Source of the DNA: Megaleporinus macrocephalus
Taxonomy: Eukaryota > Chordata > Actinopteri > Characiformes > Anostomidae
NCBI GenBank assembly: GCA_021613375.1
Contig: CM038702.1
Location: forward strand, 21,952,349-22,016,348
DNA: 64,000 bases
Direction of reading: 5' to 3'
Shown: positions 60,690-64,000 of the stretch, piece after piece
How positions within the stretch are numbered: position 1 is the stretch's first letter
How the letters are laid out: every line of letters begins with the position of its first letter
The notes under the pieces: model-generated
Told to the model about the DNA's origin: nothing
Databases searched by the model: none
Seen by the model: only the letters and a program-made list of their open reading frames with translations
Made by a program: the position numbers and the translations under genes

Positions 60690-62700
60690 GTTACTGGATA
60701 ATTAATAGTGACTATTGAATACTCCACAGAAAATACTTAATACTCCACAGTAAATTTGGAAAAATCCACAATAGATACTGTATGATCCACAGTAAACATT
60801 AAATAGTCCACAGTAAATACTGAATAATCCACTGAAAATACTGCATACTCCACAGTAAATACTGAATAATCCCCAGAAAATACTGAATACGCCACAGTAA
60901 ATATCAAATGCTCCACAGTAAATACAGAATACTCCACAGAAAATACTGAACAATCCACAGAAAATACAGATAAATCCACAGTAAATACTGAATAATCCAC
61001 AGTAAATACTGAATAATCCACAGTAGATACTGAATAATCCACAGTAAATACTGAATAATCCACAGTAGATACTGAATAATCCACAGTAAATACTGAATAA
61101 TCCACAGTAGATACTGAATAATCCACAGTAAATACTGAATAATCCACAATAGATACTGAATGATCCACAGTAAACACTAAAGACTCCACAGTAAATGTTG
61201 AATAATCCACAGAAAATACAGAAAAATCCACAGTAGACACTGAATACTCCATAGTAAATACTGTATAATCCACTGAAAATACTGAATAATCCACAGTAAA
61301 TGCTCAATAATCCACAGAAAATACTTAATACGCCACAGTAAATACCAAATACTTCACAGTAAATACTGAATAATCCACAATACATACTGAATGATCCACA
61401 GTAGATACTGAATAATCCACAGTAAATACTGAATAATCCACAATAGATACTGAATGATCCACAGTAGATACTGAATAATCCACTGAAAATACTGAATAAT
61501 CCACAGTAAATGCTCAATAATCCACAGAAAATACATAATACGCCACAGTAAATACCAAATACTTCACAGTAAATACTGAATAATCCACAATAGATACTGA
61601 ATGATCCACAGTAGATACTGAATAATCCACAGTAAATACTGAATAATCCACAGAAAATACAGAAAAATCCACAGTAAACACTGAATACTCCATAGTAAAT
61701 ACTGAATAATCCACTGAAAATACTGAATAATCCACAGTAAATGCTCAATAATCCACAGTAAATACTGAATACGCCACAGTACATACCAAATACTTCACAG
61801 TAAACACTGAATACTCCACAGTAGATACTGAATAATCCACTAAAAAACGAAATACTCCACAGTAAATACTGAATAATCCACAGAAAATACTGAATATGCC
61901 AGGGTAAATACCAAATACTTCACAGTAAATACTGAATAATCCACAGAAAATACTAAACAATCCACAGAAAATACAGAAAAATCCACAGTAGATACTGAAT
62001 AATTCACAGTAAATACAAAATAATTCACAGTAAATGCTGAATAAGCCACAGTAAATACTGAGTAATTAATAGTAGTTACAAATCCCTGTAGATACAGATT
62101 TATTCATAGTGGTTATTGAATAATTCACAGTAGATACTGAACAATTAATAGCAGTTACTGAAAAAGTCACAGTACATACTGAATAATTTGTAATGATTAA
62201 TTAATAATTTATAATGGTTACTATTAAAACCCATGAGATACTGAATAATTCATAGCGGTGAAAGAATAATTCACAGTAGATACTGAATCATTAATATGGG
62301 TACTAATTAATACACAGCAGTTACTGGATAATTCATAGTGGTTAGTGAATACTCATAGCGGATACTGAATAATTTGTAATAGTTAATGAATAATTATTAG
62401 AGGTTACTAATTAATACACAGTAGATACTGAATAATTTGTAATGGTTAATGAATAATTAATAGGGGTTACTATTAAAACACATTAGATACTAAATAATTC
62501 ATAGCTAGCGGTTAAAGTATAATCCACAGTAGATACTGAATCATTAATATGGGACACTAATTAATATACACAGTTTATACTAAATAATTTGTAATGGTTA
62601 ATGAATAATTGATAGGTGTTACTAATTAATACACAGTAGATACTGAATAATTTACAATGGCCACTGAATCATTTCACAGTGGAAACTGAAAACTTTATAG
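60690..62700 (-). repeat. 21-bp minisatellite with higher-order structure
   Basis: The unit is 'tccacagtaaatactgaat' plus two bases. It is regular from about 60715 to 62050 and decays to 62700. Variant units repeat in blocks: the variant 'tgctcaataatcc' occurs at about 61300, 61510 and 61741, spacings of 210 and 231 bp (10 and 11 units). Because 21 is divisible by 3, the minus strand stays open for 360 codons as a 7-residue repeat (YCGLFSI). Other frames also stay open. There is no ATG context, splice signal or non-repeat protein part to suggest a gene. Confidence 0.9.
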
Positions 62701-63596
62701 TGGTGCCTGAATAATTGGGTTTCAAACAAATAATTCATAGTAGTTTTTCAAGTCATTAAAACATGATGAGCAGTGAGTTTTGTTGAAATAAACTGCTAAA
62801 CAATCTGTTGTATTTGCTGTCAGATATTTAGCCTTCTATAAAACTGCTTAACAAGAACAGAAAACAGAATATGTCTGCCTGAATCAGTTACATTAACCAA
62901 ATCTGTGAGTCTGTGTGGATTTTGCACTGAGCATTTTTCTGATTGTCTGATCATTTAAAGTGCTCCCATGCATAAGATGTCTCAGGCATCTCTGCATTTT
63001 CAGCTTCAGTAGTCAGAGTAAAAGCTAAGGTGATGTGATATATTCAAGAAAACCAACTACCTTGTAGAGTATTTACTTTTTATTATAAAATGTTCCATAT
63101 ACTAACAATAGCTGTTCTATCAAAGTACCCAGGATTAGGAGGTACTGGCCTAGAGGATGTGTTTTCTGAGCATAAGCACATATGGGTTTCTGTTCTGCCC
63201 ACTCAATCCAAGAAACTCTGCCAACTCAAGCACAAGACTGGTAAAACACCCTATTTACAAAACGTATAACCCCAAACGTCCAAGTGATAAGTGCCAAAAG
63301 ACTCGAGCGTTCCCCTTCTCACTGCACTTAGCACGCAGGATTGAGCAGCAGGGACATTGAGGATGCAGAAGTTTGACCTCCAGTGGACTGCTGTTAGCTT
63401 TGGCTCCAGGGCAAGTCTGTCTGAAACAGCTTCAGGGGTGATGTAGTGAATGGGGCACTGCACCAGCCCAGTCTATGGCTATTGTGGCCGATTATAATAA
63501 ATAAAGTGTGCACAGCGTACCGTCTGCTATGAGCTGACCTTTCTACTATATAAAAGGCAGTGCAGGGACTTACCTGAGGAGACAATGGTCACTTAC
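62701..63596. other. Presumed intron of the minus-strand gene, right part
   Basis: Unique-looking sequence between the minisatellite and the putative 47-nt exon. No feature recognised. Confidence 0.5.
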
Positions 63597-63643
63597 CTCT
63601 ACCGCATTGTGTCCACTCTGCGTCGTGTCAATGTCCTTCTTAC
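63597..63643 (-). CDS. Probable 47-nt penultimate exon of the minus-strand gene
   Basis: On the minus strand a pyrimidine-rich 'ctgtttgcttgtcag' precedes the exon and GTAGAG|gtaagt ends it. Only one frame is free of stops; it reads KKDIDTTQSGHNAVE. It ends in phase 0, so joining to the exon at 51550 continues as VSIHNRL in frame. The implied intron is about 12 kb. The first bases 'gtaagaag' also look like a donor, so the alternative is that an exon ends at 63644 instead. Confidence 0.5.
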
Positions 63644-63947
63644 CTGACAAGCAAACAGAAATAACACGTCAGATATTGCTGAAGATTACAAGAGATCATA
63701 AGTAAGATTATACCCTGTTTTGTGCAGATCACAGTAGATTCACGTTTAGCTTCATGATTTAGCTTCATGAAGTATAGACAAACTGTGCTTACCCTAATAC
63801 CACACAAACATTATAATATTTCATGTCTGTATTGGGCACACTGTTTAATTGTTAAATTAAGGAAAATGAATCATACAATTTGATTGAAATTGTATCTTCT
63901 ACAACTGAACTGGCTGATAAAGAAACAAATAGAAGCTGTAAGAAAGG

Positions 63948-63950
<3 letters not shown>

Positions 63951-64000
<50 letters not shown>
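63951..64000 (+). repeat. (AT)n microsatellite reaching the window end
   Basis: A pure AT run cut by the window edge. Confidence 0.97.

Noticed and set aside
60702..61784. 360-codon minus-strand open frame as a repetitive protein gene
   Set aside because: The whole frame is the 21-bp minisatellite; a unit length divisible by 3 keeps frames open by itself, and there are no non-repeat domains or splice signals.
60690..62050. CRISPR-like array
   Set aside because: Units are head-to-tail with no unique spacers, and the sequence is a vertebrate genome.

Overview
The window is a stretch of a vertebrate nuclear genome, almost certainly a teleost fish. Evidence: a multi-exon gene with GT-AG introns and a closely GAT-1-like protein; dense dinucleotide and tetranucleotide microsatellites; many decayed Tc1-like and hAT DNA transposons; LINE 3' tails of the type ending in the 'gtcgctctggataagagcgtct' theme; a solo LTR. 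The repeat families look ostariophysan (characin or catfish-like) to me, but that is a low-confidence impression.

Central region (19391-about 41740, + strand): one complete SLC6 neurotransmitter transporter gene of the GABA transporter 1 (GAT-1, slc6a1) subfamily. I reconstructed 14 coding exons. Every junction keeps the reading frame, giving 595 residues (human GAT-1 has 599), and all substrate, sodium and chloride residues that I checked are kept at the same residue numbers as in human GAT-1. The last intron uses a GC donor. The 3' flank carries a decayed Tc1-like transposon at 41485-42714, which holds the first AATAAA after the stop codon.

Left flank (1-19390): no recognisable protein gene apart from a possible 5' UTR exon just before the transporter. 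It holds a Tc1-like copy cut by the window start, another Tc1-like fragment at 9492-10256, LINE tails, an 81-82 bp tandem repeat, a 40-odd bp tandem repeat and microsatellites.

Right flank (42715-64000): repeats, then the 3' end of a second, unidentified gene on the minus strand. Its last coding exon is at 51038-51550 (170 codons, alanine, glutamine, histidine and proline rich, ending in a PDZ-ligand-like -SIV). A probable 47-nt exon at 63597-63643 joins it in frame. The upstream part of that gene lies beyond the window or was not recognised. The intron between the two exons contains a hAT-type element, microsatellites and a 1.3-2 kb minisatellite of 21-bp units (60690-62700) that creates a long but probably meaningless open frame.

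The most informative structural observations are several transposon insertions with target-site duplications readable by eye: a solo LTR with a perfect 5-bp duplication; two hAT elements, each nested in a copy of the same older repeat; another hAT element; and a long-terminal-inverted-repeat element in intron 8. No CRISPR array, operon, phage or novel multi-gene system is present. This is a single-gene-scale vertebrate locus.
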